The position numbers were made by a program, and so were the translations under genes. From positions 1-23,133 of the forward strand of contig CAJMQE010000060.1 in NCBI GenBank assembly GCA_905215405.1: DNA of 23,133 nucleotides. The letters run 5' to 3'. Origin of the DNA: an uncultured bacterium (GTDB taxonomy: Bacteria; Bacillota; Clostridia; Lachnospirales; Lachnospiraceae). Positions within the stretch are counted from its first letter, which is position 1. Every line of letters begins with the position of its first letter. Positions 7,289 through 15,477 of this stretch are shown here, piece after piece. Below the pieces are notes generated by a model, which worked only from the letters and a program-made list of their open reading frames with translations, had not been told where the DNA came from and did no database searches.

Positions 7289-7540
7289 ATGGTAAACACA
7301 AAAGTAAATGAAACACAGGTTGATAACCTCGTAGCTATGCTTGATGGTTATGCAGAAAAAGGTGGACATCACCTCAATGTAAATGTATTAAACAGAGATA
7401 CTCTTCTTGATGCACAGGCTCATCCAGAAAACTACCCACAGTTAACAATTCGAGTTTCTGGTTATGCTGTAAACTTCATCAAATTAACAAAACAACAGCA
7501 GGATGATGTTATTTCCCGTACATTCCACGGAAATCTTTAA
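7289..7540 (+). CDS. Stand-alone glycyl-radical subunit of pyruvate formate-lyase (GrcA/YfiD-like)
   Basis: The 83-aa protein is the C-terminal domain missing from the PFL core. It has VDNLVAMLDGYAEKGGHHLN (11-30), then DAQAHPENYPQLT, then the radical loop RVSGYAV with Gly58 as the expected radical site, and finally QQQDDVISRTFH. It is shorter than E. coli GrcA/YfiD (127 aa), lacking the extra N-terminus. GrcA repairs oxygen-cleaved PFL, whereas here the core has no radical domain of its own, so this protein is probably an obligatory subunit. AGGAGG lies 9 nt before the ATG, predicting strong expression. The codon use resembles that of the core, as expected for an abundant partner. A terminator follows, and the activating enzyme comes next. 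Confidence 0.9.
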   Translation: MVNTKVNETQVDNLVAMLDGYAEKGGHHLNVNVLNRDTLLDAQAHPENYPQLTIRVSGYAVNFIKLTKQQQDDVISRTFHGNL

Positions 7541-7551
7541 TGAATGAACTG

Positions 7552-7586
7552 CACCCCGGCATCCTACCTTGCCGGGGTGTTTTCTT
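7552..7586 (+). terminator. Terminator after the glycyl-radical subunit
   Basis: A 9-bp GC-rich stem (CACCCCGGC at 7552-7560, GCCGGGGTG at 7571-7579) is followed by TTTTCTTTG. It separates the structural PFL genes from pflA, which may then be made at a lower level by readthrough or from a weak promoter of its own. Confidence 0.85.
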
Positions 7587-7686
7587 TGTACCTGTCCAGT
7601 TTCTCACGCTGGCGAAGCTGGAACAGTATTTCTTTTATAGTTTTTATAAAATTTAATCGTATTTACAGCGTAGAAATGAGGAATTA

Positions 7687-8436
7687 ATGAACGGATTTAT
7701 TCACTCTCTTGAAAGTTTTGGAACTGTTGACGGCCCAGGCACACGTTTCGTTGTATTTGTACAGGGTTGTCCAATGAGATGTCTCTACTGCCACAATCCT
7801 GATACATGGAGCATGCAGGGCGGCAAAGAAATTACTGTTGATGAAATTCTCAATCAATATGAAAAAAACAAAAGCTTTTATACAAAAGGCGGTATCACCG
7901 TAACTGGCGGAGAACCCCTTTTACAGTTGGACTTTCTTATCGAATTATTTGAAAAAGCAAAACAGAAAAATATTCATACCTGTATCGATACCTCTGGTAT
8001 TGCCTACAATCCTGCCAACGAAGCTTATAGTAAGAAACTTGACCATCTGATGACTCTGACCGATCTTGTCATGCTGGACATTAAACATATCGATCCACAG
8101 AAACACCAGGAATTGACTGCACAACCTAATAATCATATTTTAGAATTTGCAAAATACCTAGAAGCAAAAAATGTGGATGTCTGGATCAGACACGTTGTTG
8201 TTCCTGGCCTGACAGATGATCCAAAGTATCTTCACGAACTCGGTCTTTTTATAGGATCCCTGACAAATATCAAAGCACTTGATGTCCTTCCATACCATGA
8301 TATGGGCAAAGTCAAATATGAGAGTATGGGCATGGATTATCCTTTAAAGGGATTAAAATCTATGAGTACCGAGGATGCAGTAAAATGCAAAAAAGTAATT
8401 ATTGATGCAATTAAGGAAGTCCGCCACTTAAAGTAG
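7687..8436 (+). CDS. pflA: Pyruvate formate-lyase activating enzyme (radical SAM)
   Basis: The 249-aa protein has the usual PflA length and motifs: start NGFIHSLESFGTVDGPGTR, the radical-SAM cluster motif CPMRCLYC (Cys28, Cys32, Cys35) followed by HNPDTW, the SAM-binding GGEP (TVTGGEPLL), and WIRHVVVPGLTDD. It uses a [4Fe-4S] cluster and S-adenosylmethionine to abstract hydrogen from the active glycine of PFL. Here the target glycine should be Gly58 of the separate 83-aa subunit. AGGA lies 5 nt before the ATG. The gene is 146 bp downstream of the radical subunit, beyond a terminator. An electron donor is required, and a ferredoxin gene follows. Confidence 0.95.
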   Translation: MNGFIHSLESFGTVDGPGTRFVVFVQGCPMRCLYCHNPDTWSMQGGKEITVDEILNQYEKNKSFYTKGGITVTGGEPLLQLDFLIELFEKAKQKNIHTCIDTSGIAYNPANEAYSKKLDHLMTLTDLVMLDIKHIDPQKHQELTAQPNNHILEFAKYLEAKNVDVWIRHVVVPGLTDDPKYLHELGLFIGSLTNIKALDVLPYHDMGKVKYESMGMDYPLKGLKSMSTEDAVKCKKVIIDAIKEVRHLK

Positions 8437-8628
8437 CAGACTTTCCCAAAGCAAAAATATGTCCTGTTTTAGGATTAAATGTACAAAAATAACCGTGATC
8501 TATTACCATCATGTAAACCTGTAATCCCGCACAATGACTGGATTTACAGTTAGTTGTATATAACTTTGTTATTTTTTTGTTAATCTATTTCTAAATTAAG
8601 AACATACGACAAAATAGCCGTAATTTAG

Positions 8629-8657
8629 TTGAATTTTTATTATGGTTATCGTATAAT
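8629..8657 (+). promoter_or_regulatory. Promoter of the ferredoxin gene
   Basis: TTGAAT (8629-8634) and TATAAT (8652-8657) are separated by exactly 17 bp, with a start near 8664. The rest of the 8437-8694 gap holds an imperfect CTGTAATCC/GGATTTACAG dyad near 8518-8549 but no convincing terminator for pflA. Confidence 0.75.
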
Positions 8658-8694
8658 TACAAGTATAAAATAAAAAACAAGGAGGATTTTAATC

Positions 8695-8865
8695 ATGGCA
8701 TACGTAATTAGTGATGAATGTATCAATTGTGGTGCTTGTGCAGCTGGATGTCCAGTTGAAGCTATCAGCGAAGGTGAATCACATATGGAAATCAACGCAG
8801 ATGTTTGTGTTGACTGTGGTGCATGTGCTGGTACATGTCCTGTAGGAGCTCCTAATCCACAATAG
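8695..8865 (+). CDS. Clostridial-type 2[4Fe-4S] ferredoxin, 56 aa
   Basis: This short protein has two classic cluster motifs: CINCGACAAGCP (Cys9, 12, 15, 19) and CVDCGACAGTCP (Cys38, 41, 44, 48), in the symmetric arrangement of clostridial ferredoxin (about 55 aa). It is a low-potential cytosolic electron carrier, typically for pyruvate:ferredoxin oxidoreductase, hydrogenase, Rnf or electron-bifurcating butyryl-CoA dehydrogenase. Its place next to pflA suggests it could also reduce the PflA cluster, but it has its own promoter and terminator, so that link is inference. GGAGG lies 9 nt before the ATG, consistent with high expression. The protein ends APNPQ, a common ferredoxin C-terminus. Confidence 0.96.
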   Translation: MAYVISDECINCGACAAGCPVEAISEGESHMEINADVCVDCGACAGTCPVGAPNPQ

Positions 8866-8900
8866 GTTTTAGAAGATCCGGGATACAACCGAATACATAT

Positions 8901-8937
8901 AAAGACCTGTACTTTTTGTACAGGTCTTTATTTTTTT
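8901..8937 (+). terminator. Terminator of the ferredoxin gene
   Basis: A 12-bp perfect stem (AAAGACCTGTAC at 8901-8912, GTACAGGTCTTT at 8918-8929) with a 5-nt T loop is followed by ATTTTTTT. Confidence 0.92.
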
Positions 8938-9005
8938 ATATCAGTTTCATGTTATAGATTGCAAATTGATTACAATCATACTTCTCTGATATTTATTTTA
9001 TTCTA

Positions 9006-10514
9006 TTATTTTACAAATACACCGCTTCCCTGCATAGATTGTCCGGTTGTGCGGACTCTTTTCATAAAGAAATGGTGTTTCTTTCCCTGTTTGCAGTCTC
9101 TCTGATATGCACGGATCGTCTCATCCAGAAGTTTAAAATGCTCTTCCTGCATTTCTTCCTGTACTCGAAGCAGGTAATCAATTTGTTTGATTACTTTCTC
9201 ACTGATTCTGCGTTCCATTTCCTCACTATGCCTGTCCATGGTCTCTAAAATGATATCTCCAAGGATCTGTTTAAACTGTTCAACCTTATCCTCGCCTGAT
9301 TTTTTTTCACTTTCCTTCATTTTCTTAATACTTTCATCTGTCACAAGTGAAATATTTGGCATCGTAATCACTTTCTGAATCGTTGGATTATCATTCTTTT
9401 CAGTCTGACTCTCTTCTTGATCCGTTTCTTGACCCATTATATCAGACGTCGTTTTCTGTGTGGAATCTACAGATGATGACATTTTATTGATTGAATCTCC
9501 TACTTGTTGGGTCGATGTTCCGGCTGTCCGGGCTTCTGCTGATTCTAGTCCAGAATTTTTAATTTCTTCTGCTGATATTTTTGTCCGGCTGTCTGTTGCA
9601 GCTGTTGTTACTCCAGCTTCCTCTCCTGATGCTTTTCCAGCCATTGTTCCAGTCGGCATTGTGTTATCTACATTTTCTGTATTTGAGGTTTCCTTACCTT
9701 TGGCTCTCTCTTGCTGCACATTCTCATTTGCTGCATATGTATGAGCGGTTTCCATGCGCTTTCCATCCACTTCTACTGAATCCGTTCGTCTCACATTTTG
9801 CTTTGCTATAGGATCGTTCTCACCAGTACTTGTCCCAGAAAATGCATTCGTTTTTGTATCTGCATCTAAATAGGCTTCTGTTGCTTTATTTCCGTGCATT
9901 TCTGCTTCTTGTCTCAGCTGCTTTTGCTTATAATCTGCCATCATCTTTCTAAGCTGGCTGTCCTGACTTATTTTATCTCCATGAGAATCAACTCCGGCCT
10001 TCTGCTGTTTTATTTCCATCGACCTGCTCCCTACTGTCTGATGTTCAAACTTCTGCTTTTTTAATGACTCCAGTTTCATTGATTCCTGTCTTAATGAATG
10101 CTGCCCTGGAAGTTTCCCTGTCCTATCCGCACGTTCATGTAAGTTCTCACCAATACTAACATCTGATTGACGTGCTACAGCTTCCTGACTTGCAGCAACA
10201 TTTTCATCAATTGCTGCCATTTCCCTTCGATGATCGGCTTCCTGCTCCATTGTGATGTCCTCTAAAATATCTCCCGTCAGCTTGTCCAGTTGTGATTTTC
10301 CAATTACCCTCTTAATGGCCTTCAACTGATAACCTGCCTCCTTGAGTTCATGTACTTTCTTAAATATCTCAACATGACTGTCAAGGTAATATCTATGTCC
10401 AAGCTGATTCCGTGGAATATCGAGTTCAAGTTCTTTCTCCCAGTACCGAAGTACATGAGGTTCAAGCCCCGTCATTCTTGAAACATCTGAAATAACCCAC
10501 TGATTATTACTCAT
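9006..10514 (-). CDS. MerR-like DNA-binding protein with long polar linker and C-terminal coiled coil
   Basis: Residues 1-75 form a MerR-type winged helix: WVISDVSRMTGLEPHVLRYW, then RNQLGHRYYLDSHVEIFKKV and a KEAGYQLKAIKRVIG helix. Residues about 85-390 are low-complexity, rich in Glu, Gln, Ser, Thr and Lys, with no domain I recognise. Residues about 390-480 are strongly helical and charged (EKKSGEDKVEQFKQILGDII, EEMQEEHFKLLDETIRAYQ) and probably form a coiled coil. The tail is basic (CKQGKKHHFFMKRVR). At 502 aa it is far longer than normal MerR regulators (about 130-270). The DNA-binding head plus coiled coil recalls RacA of B. subtilis, which bridges chromosome and cell pole, but no homology beyond the head can be shown. 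It is monocistronic, downstream of dnaB but beyond that operon's terminator. Confidence 0.75.
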   Translation of the reverse strand: MSNNQWVISDVSRMTGLEPHVLRYWEKELELDIPRNQLGHRYYLDSHVEIFKKVHELKEAGYQLKAIKRVIGKSQLDKLTGDILEDITMEQEADHRREMAAIDENVAASQEAVARQSDVSIGENLHERADRTGKLPGQHSLRQESMKLESLKKQKFEHQTVGSRSMEIKQQKAGVDSHGDKISQDSQLRKMMADYKQKQLRQEAEMHGNKATEAYLDADTKTNAFSGTSTGENDPIAKQNVRRTDSVEVDGKRMETAHTYAANENVQQERAKGKETSNTENVDNTMPTGTMAGKASGEEAGVTTAATDSRTKISAEEIKNSGLESAEARTAGTSTQQVGDSINKMSSSVDSTQKTTSDIMGQETDQEESQTEKNDNPTIQKVITMPNISLVTDESIKKMKESEKKSGEDKVEQFKQILGDIILETMDRHSEEMERRISEKVIKQIDYLLRVQEEMQEEHFKLLDETIRAYQRDCKQGKKHHFFMKRVRTTGQSMQGSGVFVK

Positions 10515-10540
10515 TGTTGTTCACCCTCTTTTCTGTTCAC

Positions 10541-10569
10541 ATTATAACAAATGGTATGTTAAACAACAA
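10541..10569 (-). promoter_or_regulatory. Promoter of the MerR-like gene
   Basis: On the minus strand TTGTTG (10564-10569), 17 bp, then TATAAT (10541-10546). It lies just after the dnaB terminator. Confidence 0.6.
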
Positions 10570-10582
10570 CATTTTTCATTCA

Positions 10583-10627
10583 TCAAAAAGCGCCACAATC
10601 CGCAATTTTACGCGGATTATGGCGCTT
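10583..10627 (-). terminator. Terminator of the gdpP-rplI-dnaB operon
   Basis: A long stem (10588-10603 with 10612-10627, one mismatch in 16 bp) reads on the minus strand AAGCGCCATAATCCGC ... and ends in GCGCTTTTTG. Confidence 0.9.
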
Positions 10628-10650
10628 ATATTCCACAATATTACTTAAAT

Positions 10651-12003
10651 CTACTCTTCCGGTCCACGCATAAGTGGTTTTTCCAGATCAGCAAATTTTG
10701 TCTGTTCAGCGATCCAAGCCATATTAACAGTACCAATAGGACCGTTTCTTTGTTTCGCTATAATAATTTCAGCAACACCTGGAATATCGGTATCCTTATT
10801 ATAGTAATCATCTCGATATAGAAACATTACAACATCGGCATCCTGTTCGATTGCTCCGGATTCACGAAGATCGGAAAGCATTGGCCGGTGATCCGGTCTC
10901 TGTTCAACAGCTCGACTCAACTGGGACAGTGCAACAACAGGTGCATTGATCTCTCTGGCAAGTGCTTTTAACGAACGAGAGATATCTGAAATTTCCTGCT
11001 GACGGGAATCAGATTTTCCACTACCAGTCATCAACTGAAGGTAATCGATAATTACAAGTCCAAGATCATGTTCCATCTTAAATTTTCGACATTTAGACCG
11101 TAATTCACCAATAGAAATACTGGCTGTATCATCTATGATCAGATGCGACTTTGCGATATTATCCGCACCTTCTATCAGTTTTCCCCAGTCCGATCCATCC
11201 AGACGACCTTTTCTGAGCTTATCTGCATCTACACTGGATTCCAGTGAAAGCATACGATTGACCAGCTGGGCACTTGACATTTCCAAACTGAAGATAGCTG
11301 TTGTTACACCTTCCTTTACTGCAACATGGTCCGCTACATTTAAGACAAATGCTGTCTTACCCATAGATGGACGAGCTGCTACAAGTACAAGATCTGAAGG
11401 CTGCAGACCGGATAATTTGAAATCCAGATCCTTAAAACCGGTTGGAATTCCTGTAACGGCTCCTCTGTTCTTTGCTGCTGCCGAGATCTTATCAAGTGCT
11501 TCCAGTACAACTGCATCAATTGGTTTATATTCATGATCTCCTTTATTCTTTACCAGATCAAATATTTTCTTCTCTGTATCTGCAAGAATATCCTCTGTTT
11601 TATCCTTTCCAAGATAACAGGCATTGGAAATCTCATCATTTACTTTAATAATATTTCTTAAAATAGCTTTCTGCTTTACAATATTGGCATACTGTCTGAT
11701 ATTAGCCGATGTAGGTACCGCCTCTAACAGCTCTCTGACGAAATCAAGACTGTAGACTTCGGGTGGAACATCTTTTTCTTTCAATCGTTCCTGAAAGGTT
11801 ACCAGATCGACAGGCTTTCCTTCATTATTCATATCGACCATGGTCTGAAACATAATTCCATACTGTTTATAGTAGAAATCATCTATGACAAGACTTTCAC
11901 CTGCTGTAATGATTGCTTCTCTATCCATCAGCATAGAACCTATTACCGACTGCTCTGCTTCAATACTATTGGGCATTACTCTCTTGATAAGAGCTTCTTC
12001 CAT
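10651..12003 (-). CDS. dnaB: Replicative DNA helicase DnaB
   Basis: The 450-aa protein is the hexameric helicase that unwinds DNA ahead of the replisome (called DnaC in B. subtilis). It has the N-terminal primase-interacting domain (about 8-110, NSIEAEQSVIGSML) and a RecA-like motor with Walker A ARPSMGKTA (210-218). The Walker B strand is LGLVIIDYLQLM (about 314-325), followed by ALSQLSRAVEQRPDHRPMLS and the arginine-rich LRESGAIEQDADVVMFLYR. I chose the ATG at 12003, which has GTAAGG 7 nt upstream, rather than the in-frame GTG at 12009. It is last in the operon after gdpP and rplI, an order also found in Bacillus. Confidence 0.97.
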   Translation of the reverse strand: MEEALIKRVMPNSIEAEQSVIGSMLMDREAIITAGESLVIDDFYYKQYGIMFQTMVDMNNEGKPVDLVTFQERLKEKDVPPEVYSLDFVRELLEAVPTSANIRQYANIVKQKAILRNIIKVNDEISNACYLGKDKTEDILADTEKKIFDLVKNKGDHEYKPIDAVVLEALDKISAAAKNRGAVTGIPTGFKDLDFKLSGLQPSDLVLVAARPSMGKTAFVLNVADHVAVKEGVTTAIFSLEMSSAQLVNRMLSLESSVDADKLRKGRLDGSDWGKLIEGADNIAKSHLIIDDTASISIGELRSKCRKFKMEHDLGLVIIDYLQLMTGSGKSDSRQQEISDISRSLKALAREINAPVVALSQLSRAVEQRPDHRPMLSDLRESGAIEQDADVVMFLYRDDYYNKDTDIPGVAEIIIAKQRNGPIGTVNMAWIAEQTKFADLEKPLMRGPEE

Positions 12004-12056
12004 ATACACACCTTACATTCTATTTTCTTAATCTACTTTGTTAACAACTGTTCTGA

Positions 12057-12506
12057 TTAGTTGGCAGATCCAACTTTTACAGTAAGCTTTGCAGTTACAT
12101 CCTTGTGCAGTCTGACTGTAATAATATGCGTTCCAAGTGAAGTTATCTTTTCATCCAAATGCATCTTCTTTTTATCGATATCAAGTCCAAGCTGTTCTTT
12201 TGCTGCTGCTGCGATTTCCTTTGTTGAAACAGCACCAAATGTCTTACCGCCTTCACCTGTCTTAATTGTTACCTGAACAGGTTTTTCTTCAACCTTTACA
12301 GCAAGCTGTTTTGCTGCTTCCAGTTCCTGTTCTGCGATCTTTTGTTCTTTTTTCTTAGTGAGTTTTAAATCATTTAAATTCTTAGCATTGGCTTCCAGAC
12401 CAAGTTTTTTGGGAAGGATAAAATTTCTGGCATATCCCTCATTTACCTTCACGATCTGTCCCTTTTTACCAAGTGCTTTTACGTCTTCTATTAAAATAAT
12501 TTCCAT
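12057..12506 (-). CDS. rplI: Ribosomal protein bL9
   Basis: The 149-aa protein has the L9 N-terminal domain (MEIILIEDVKALGKKGQIVK and VNEGYARNFILPKKL) that binds 23S rRNA, a long connecting helix rich in Lys/Glu (about 48-75) and the C-terminal domain with GKTFGAVSTKEIA. Its length is typical (about 148 aa). The start codon overlaps the gdpP stop codon in TAATG, so translation is coupled to gdpP. It is co-transcribed with dnaB, 53 bp downstream. Confidence 0.97.
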   Translation of the reverse strand: MEIILIEDVKALGKKGQIVKVNEGYARNFILPKKLGLEANAKNLNDLKLTKKKEQKIAEQELEAAKQLAVKVEEKPVQVTIKTGEGGKTFGAVSTKEIAAAAKEQLGLDIDKKKMHLDEKITSLGTHIITVRLHKDVTAKLTVKVGSAN

Positions 12507-14566
12507 TATATTTCTCCTTCCATAATCATGTTATCCAGTGTGTTCTTAATTGTCTGTACCGCCTGATCAGCTGTGCAGTCCTTCAATTGCGCACCTGCAA
12601 TACTCATATGGCCTCCGCCACCAAGTTTCTCCATGACAAGCTGTACATTGACCTCATCAATGGATCTTGCACTGATGTATACCTGGTCATTATATGCTGT
12701 TACAACAAAGGATGCTCTGATTCCAACAATGTTCAAAAGATCATTTGATGTCTGTGCACCGCCGATTGTAGGACTCTTTAACCCTCTTCCATCAAATATC
12801 GTTATTGCATAAGAATCCCGATAAATTTCTGCAAGACTGACAGCCTGTGCAATCGCTTTATATTCCGCCATATCATTTCGAAGCATCTTTCTGACTCTTG
12901 TAACATCCGCACCATTTCTACGTAAAAATGCTGCTGCCTCAAATGTTCTTGGACCAGACTTACTGTTAAAGCTGTCTGTATCTATAATAATGCCTGAATA
13001 AAGGGCGTCAGCCTCGATTGATTTTAATTTTACGCCTTCATCAATATACTGAAGCATCTCTGAAACCATCTCGCAGGCAGAGGATGCATACGGATCAACA
13101 TATGACAAGATTGCACCTGTAATTGGATCACTGGTCTGTCTGTGATGATCAAATACAATCAGTGTCTTGCTCTTTGCTAACAGGTCAGGGCACTCTGTCA
13201 TCTTAGGTCTGTTCACATCAACAACGATAACGACTGTTGATGGTGTTACCTGCTCTAATGCCTCGGCACTGGTCAGGAACATATCTTTTTCATAATCTGT
13301 ATTATTGATGAACTTGTCCATAAATGGTCGTACAGTCGTTGTTACATCATTGATGACAATATGGGCTTTCTTATTCATTTTACGGGCAATTGCATAGATT
13401 CCGATAGCCGATCCAAAGGAATCCACATCACTCATCGTATGACCCATGATCATAATATTTTCATTTGTATCAAGAATCTGTTTTAAAGCATGAGCCTTCA
13501 CTCTTACCTTAACACGGGTATTCTTTTCCATCTGCTGACTCTTTCCACCATAGTATGTGATCTTTTCGCCATCCTTAACAACAGTTTGGTCACCACCACG
13601 TCCAAGTGCAAGATCCATTGCAGCTTTTGCGATTTCATAATTTTTAGCATAATCATTTGCACCGGTACCAATTCCGATACTGATGGTAATCGTCATTTCA
13701 TTACCGATCTTAACGCTCTTGATTTCCTCCAGAATACTGAACTTATCCGCCTTGAGTTTCTCCAGATATTTATACCGGAACACTGCAAAATACTTGTCTT
13801 TCTCAAGTTTTCGAACAATCGCAGCACCTGATGTAAAATACTTATTGATTCTCTTGTCGATCAGACCAACGAAAAGTGATCTTCTGATATCATCGATACT
13901 ATCGAGTGCTTCCTCATAATTATCAATATCGATCAGGCAGACTACAAATCTTTCATCCTTGATTTTCTGGATATATTTATTGATATCCGTCTCATCGAAC
14001 ATATACATGGCAATAAAGCCTGAAGTTTTGGAATGTTCCAGAATTGGAATACTGTTCGTAAACAAATCTGCCTCAATTCTCTTTAACTCCACTCTGAAAT
14101 CTCTGTTATTATAATTGATCCGTACATCTTTTGTGATTTCGTCATCTGGCAGAATATTTCCCACAATTTCAGGAAAAATCGTTGCAATATTCTTCTTGTA
14201 ATCTTTGCCTTTTCCTGTCAGCTGCATCATCGCATCATTGAACCACATAACATGGCCGTTATCATCGAGCAGGCCATATGGAACTGACAATTCATATAAC
14301 AAGCGCTTCTGAACCTGTGAATAATTGGATGCGAACTCCACCATATTATGCAAAATAGCTGGTCTGAAATAAAACCACATCAGGCAAAGCACAATTATAT
14401 ATACAAGCATAAACACAACCATAATTGAACCGGCTGGTATACTTACAAAAAACATTGCAAATGTCAATAAAAGCAGTACTGCTCCCATATACAATGGCCA
14501 TAGTAAATATCCCTTCAGCTGTCCGGCTGGACGAATGGACTGTTTAGATTTCGTTTTATATTTCAT
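12506..14566 (-). CDS. gdpP: Cyclic-di-AMP phosphodiesterase GdpP (DHH family)
   Basis: The 686-aa membrane protein degrades c-di-AMP, which controls osmolyte and K+ transport and cell-wall homeostasis. Two N-terminal membrane segments (about 22-43 and 47-67) precede a degenerate PAS region (about 85-195). A degenerate GGDEF domain (about 205-340) lacks a GGDEF signature, as in B. subtilis GdpP. The DHH domain has GHTMSDVDSFGSA (375-387, metal-binding Asp380/Asp382), Asp450 and DHH at 473-475. The DHHA1 domain has GGGGHMSIAGAQ (649-660). The length is near the family norm (about 655-660). It heads the operon and has its own promoter; its stop overlaps the rplI start. Confidence 0.95.
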   Translation of the reverse strand: MKYKTKSKQSIRPAGQLKGYLLWPLYMGAVLLLLTFAMFFVSIPAGSIMVVFMLVYIIVLCLMWFYFRPAILHNMVEFASNYSQVQKRLLYELSVPYGLLDDNGHVMWFNDAMMQLTGKGKDYKKNIATIFPEIVGNILPDDEITKDVRINYNNRDFRVELKRIEADLFTNSIPILEHSKTSGFIAMYMFDETDINKYIQKIKDERFVVCLIDIDNYEEALDSIDDIRRSLFVGLIDKRINKYFTSGAAIVRKLEKDKYFAVFRYKYLEKLKADKFSILEEIKSVKIGNEMTITISIGIGTGANDYAKNYEIAKAAMDLALGRGGDQTVVKDGEKITYYGGKSQQMEKNTRVKVRVKAHALKQILDTNENIMIMGHTMSDVDSFGSAIGIYAIARKMNKKAHIVINDVTTTVRPFMDKFINNTDYEKDMFLTSAEALEQVTPSTVVIVVDVNRPKMTECPDLLAKSKTLIVFDHHRQTSDPITGAILSYVDPYASSACEMVSEMLQYIDEGVKLKSIEADALYSGIIIDTDSFNSKSGPRTFEAAAFLRRNGADVTRVRKMLRNDMAEYKAIAQAVSLAEIYRDSYAITIFDGRGLKSPTIGGAQTSNDLLNIVGIRASFVVTAYNDQVYISARSIDEVNVQLVMEKLGGGGHMSIAGAQLKDCTADQAVQTIKNTLDNMIMEGEI

Positions 14567-14642
14567 GACTAATCTCCCTTGATGTTACCTGAACTTTATA
14601 TTCGGCAAACAACTTTGCATTTTTAACATCATTATGAAAAAC

Positions 14643-14671
14643 ATTATATCATTAATATGCTTTTATGTAAA
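14643..14671 (-). promoter_or_regulatory. Promoter of the gdpP-rplI-dnaB operon
   Basis: On the minus strand TTTACA (14666-14671), 17 bp, then TATAAT (14643-14648). Confidence 0.7.
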
Positions 14672-14676
14672 TATAC

Positions 14677-14725
14677 GCAAAAAGAAGTATTCATCGCATT
14701 CTCCCCATGCATTGAATACTTCTTT
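14677..14725 (-). terminator. Terminator upstream of gdpP, for the DUF4234/DUF2752 unit
   Basis: A 13-bp perfect stem (AAAGAAGTATTCA at 14681-14693, TGAATACTTCTTT at 14713-14725) ends in TTTTTGCG on the minus strand. It lies about 330 bp beyond the DUF2752 stop codon and just before the gdpP promoter. Confidence 0.7.
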
Positions 14726-15051
14726 CCTATATGATACTATACCCTCTCACTCATATTATCCGCAGTTCCCAATCTGACAGATAATACCTCACTACGTAAA
14801 TGATTATAACTACCTATAACTTTTTACTATTTCCTTCTCGATAATAATAGCATTACCATAATATATTATCGCCCCCCTTTTAGGGGGGGTATTTGATTCT
14901 TTTTGTGTTTTTTATGACATGAAAAGACACTATTGTTAAATATTTTGCCATTTAATGGCATTATAATCAATCTAATCCCCTAATTTGTATCGTGCTTATA
15001 TAAAAATAAGTTTTTAGTTTTTCTAAATCAAATTTACATATAATGATGCTA
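14726..15051. other. Gene-free stretch with a C6/G7 hairpin and a 15-bp palindrome
   Basis: No ORF with a convincing ribosome site is present on either strand. CCCCCC (14872-14877), TTTTA and GGGGGGG (14883-14889) can form a very GC-rich hairpin in AT-rich surroundings. TGCCATT-T-AATGGCA (14946-14960) is a perfect palindrome of operator size. The stretch is the trailer of the DUF2752 transcript or a separate regulatory region. Confidence 0.4.
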
Positions 15052-15477
15052 TCAAAAATTACGAATGATACCAAACAAAAGTAATCCAACAATCATGCAA
15101 TACAAGATTACATTTTCCAATTTACTAAAACTTCTTTTTCCATATCTGATATAATGAATCTCCTGCCTTATCAGCAGAAGTAACAATATAGGGAGCAACA
15201 GAAATAGGCATGGATTGCACCAAAATGCCTGTCGAACCTGTCCTTCCATTAAATGTACTGCCATATGGGAAATCCCGCAAGCTGGACATTTTAAGCCAGT
15301 ACACAGCCGAAATATGCAAGGAATATAAAGGCCTGTCCCGATGCACCAGACTCCATAGAGTAACCCTCCTACAAGAAGGGCTACTCCTTTTTTGCACTCG
15401 TGCCGGAACCTTTTCCTGCTACTGCTAGTATCTTGGCTGTTCAAGCATTCTATTGATTTCATATTGAATAACTGCAT
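15052..15477 (-). CDS. DUF2752 membrane protein
   Basis: The 141-aa protein carries the DUF2752 signature LCTGLKCPACGISHMAVHLM, followed by a loop with FWCNP and a hydrophobic segment of about 20 residues (CLFLLLPILLLLLI). There are further membrane segments near residues 32-55 and at the C-terminus. Members are small inner-membrane proteins of unknown function, and the CPxCG motif may bind metal or be redox active. The first ATG overlaps the 3' end of the DUF4234 gene by 53 nt and has only a weak GGGG site 10 nt upstream. A start at 15462 is also possible. It is co-transcribed with DUF4234. Confidence 0.8.
   Translation of the reverse strand: MQLFNMKSIECLNSQDTSSSRKRFRHECKKGVALLVGGLLYGVWCIGTGLYIPCIFRLCTGLKCPACGISHMAVHLMEGQVRQAFWCNPCLFLLLPILLLLLIRQEIHYIRYGKRSFSKLENVILYCMIVGLLLFGIIRNF

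Noticed and set aside
8646..8888. 80-aa frame on the minus strand
   Set aside because: It is the reverse complement of the ferredoxin gene, whose cysteine motifs are unmistakable.
14790..14870. Short minus-strand frame MVMLLLSRRK resembling a leucine attenuator peptide
   Set aside because: There is no ribosome site, no terminator/antiterminator pair and no leucine biosynthesis gene nearby.
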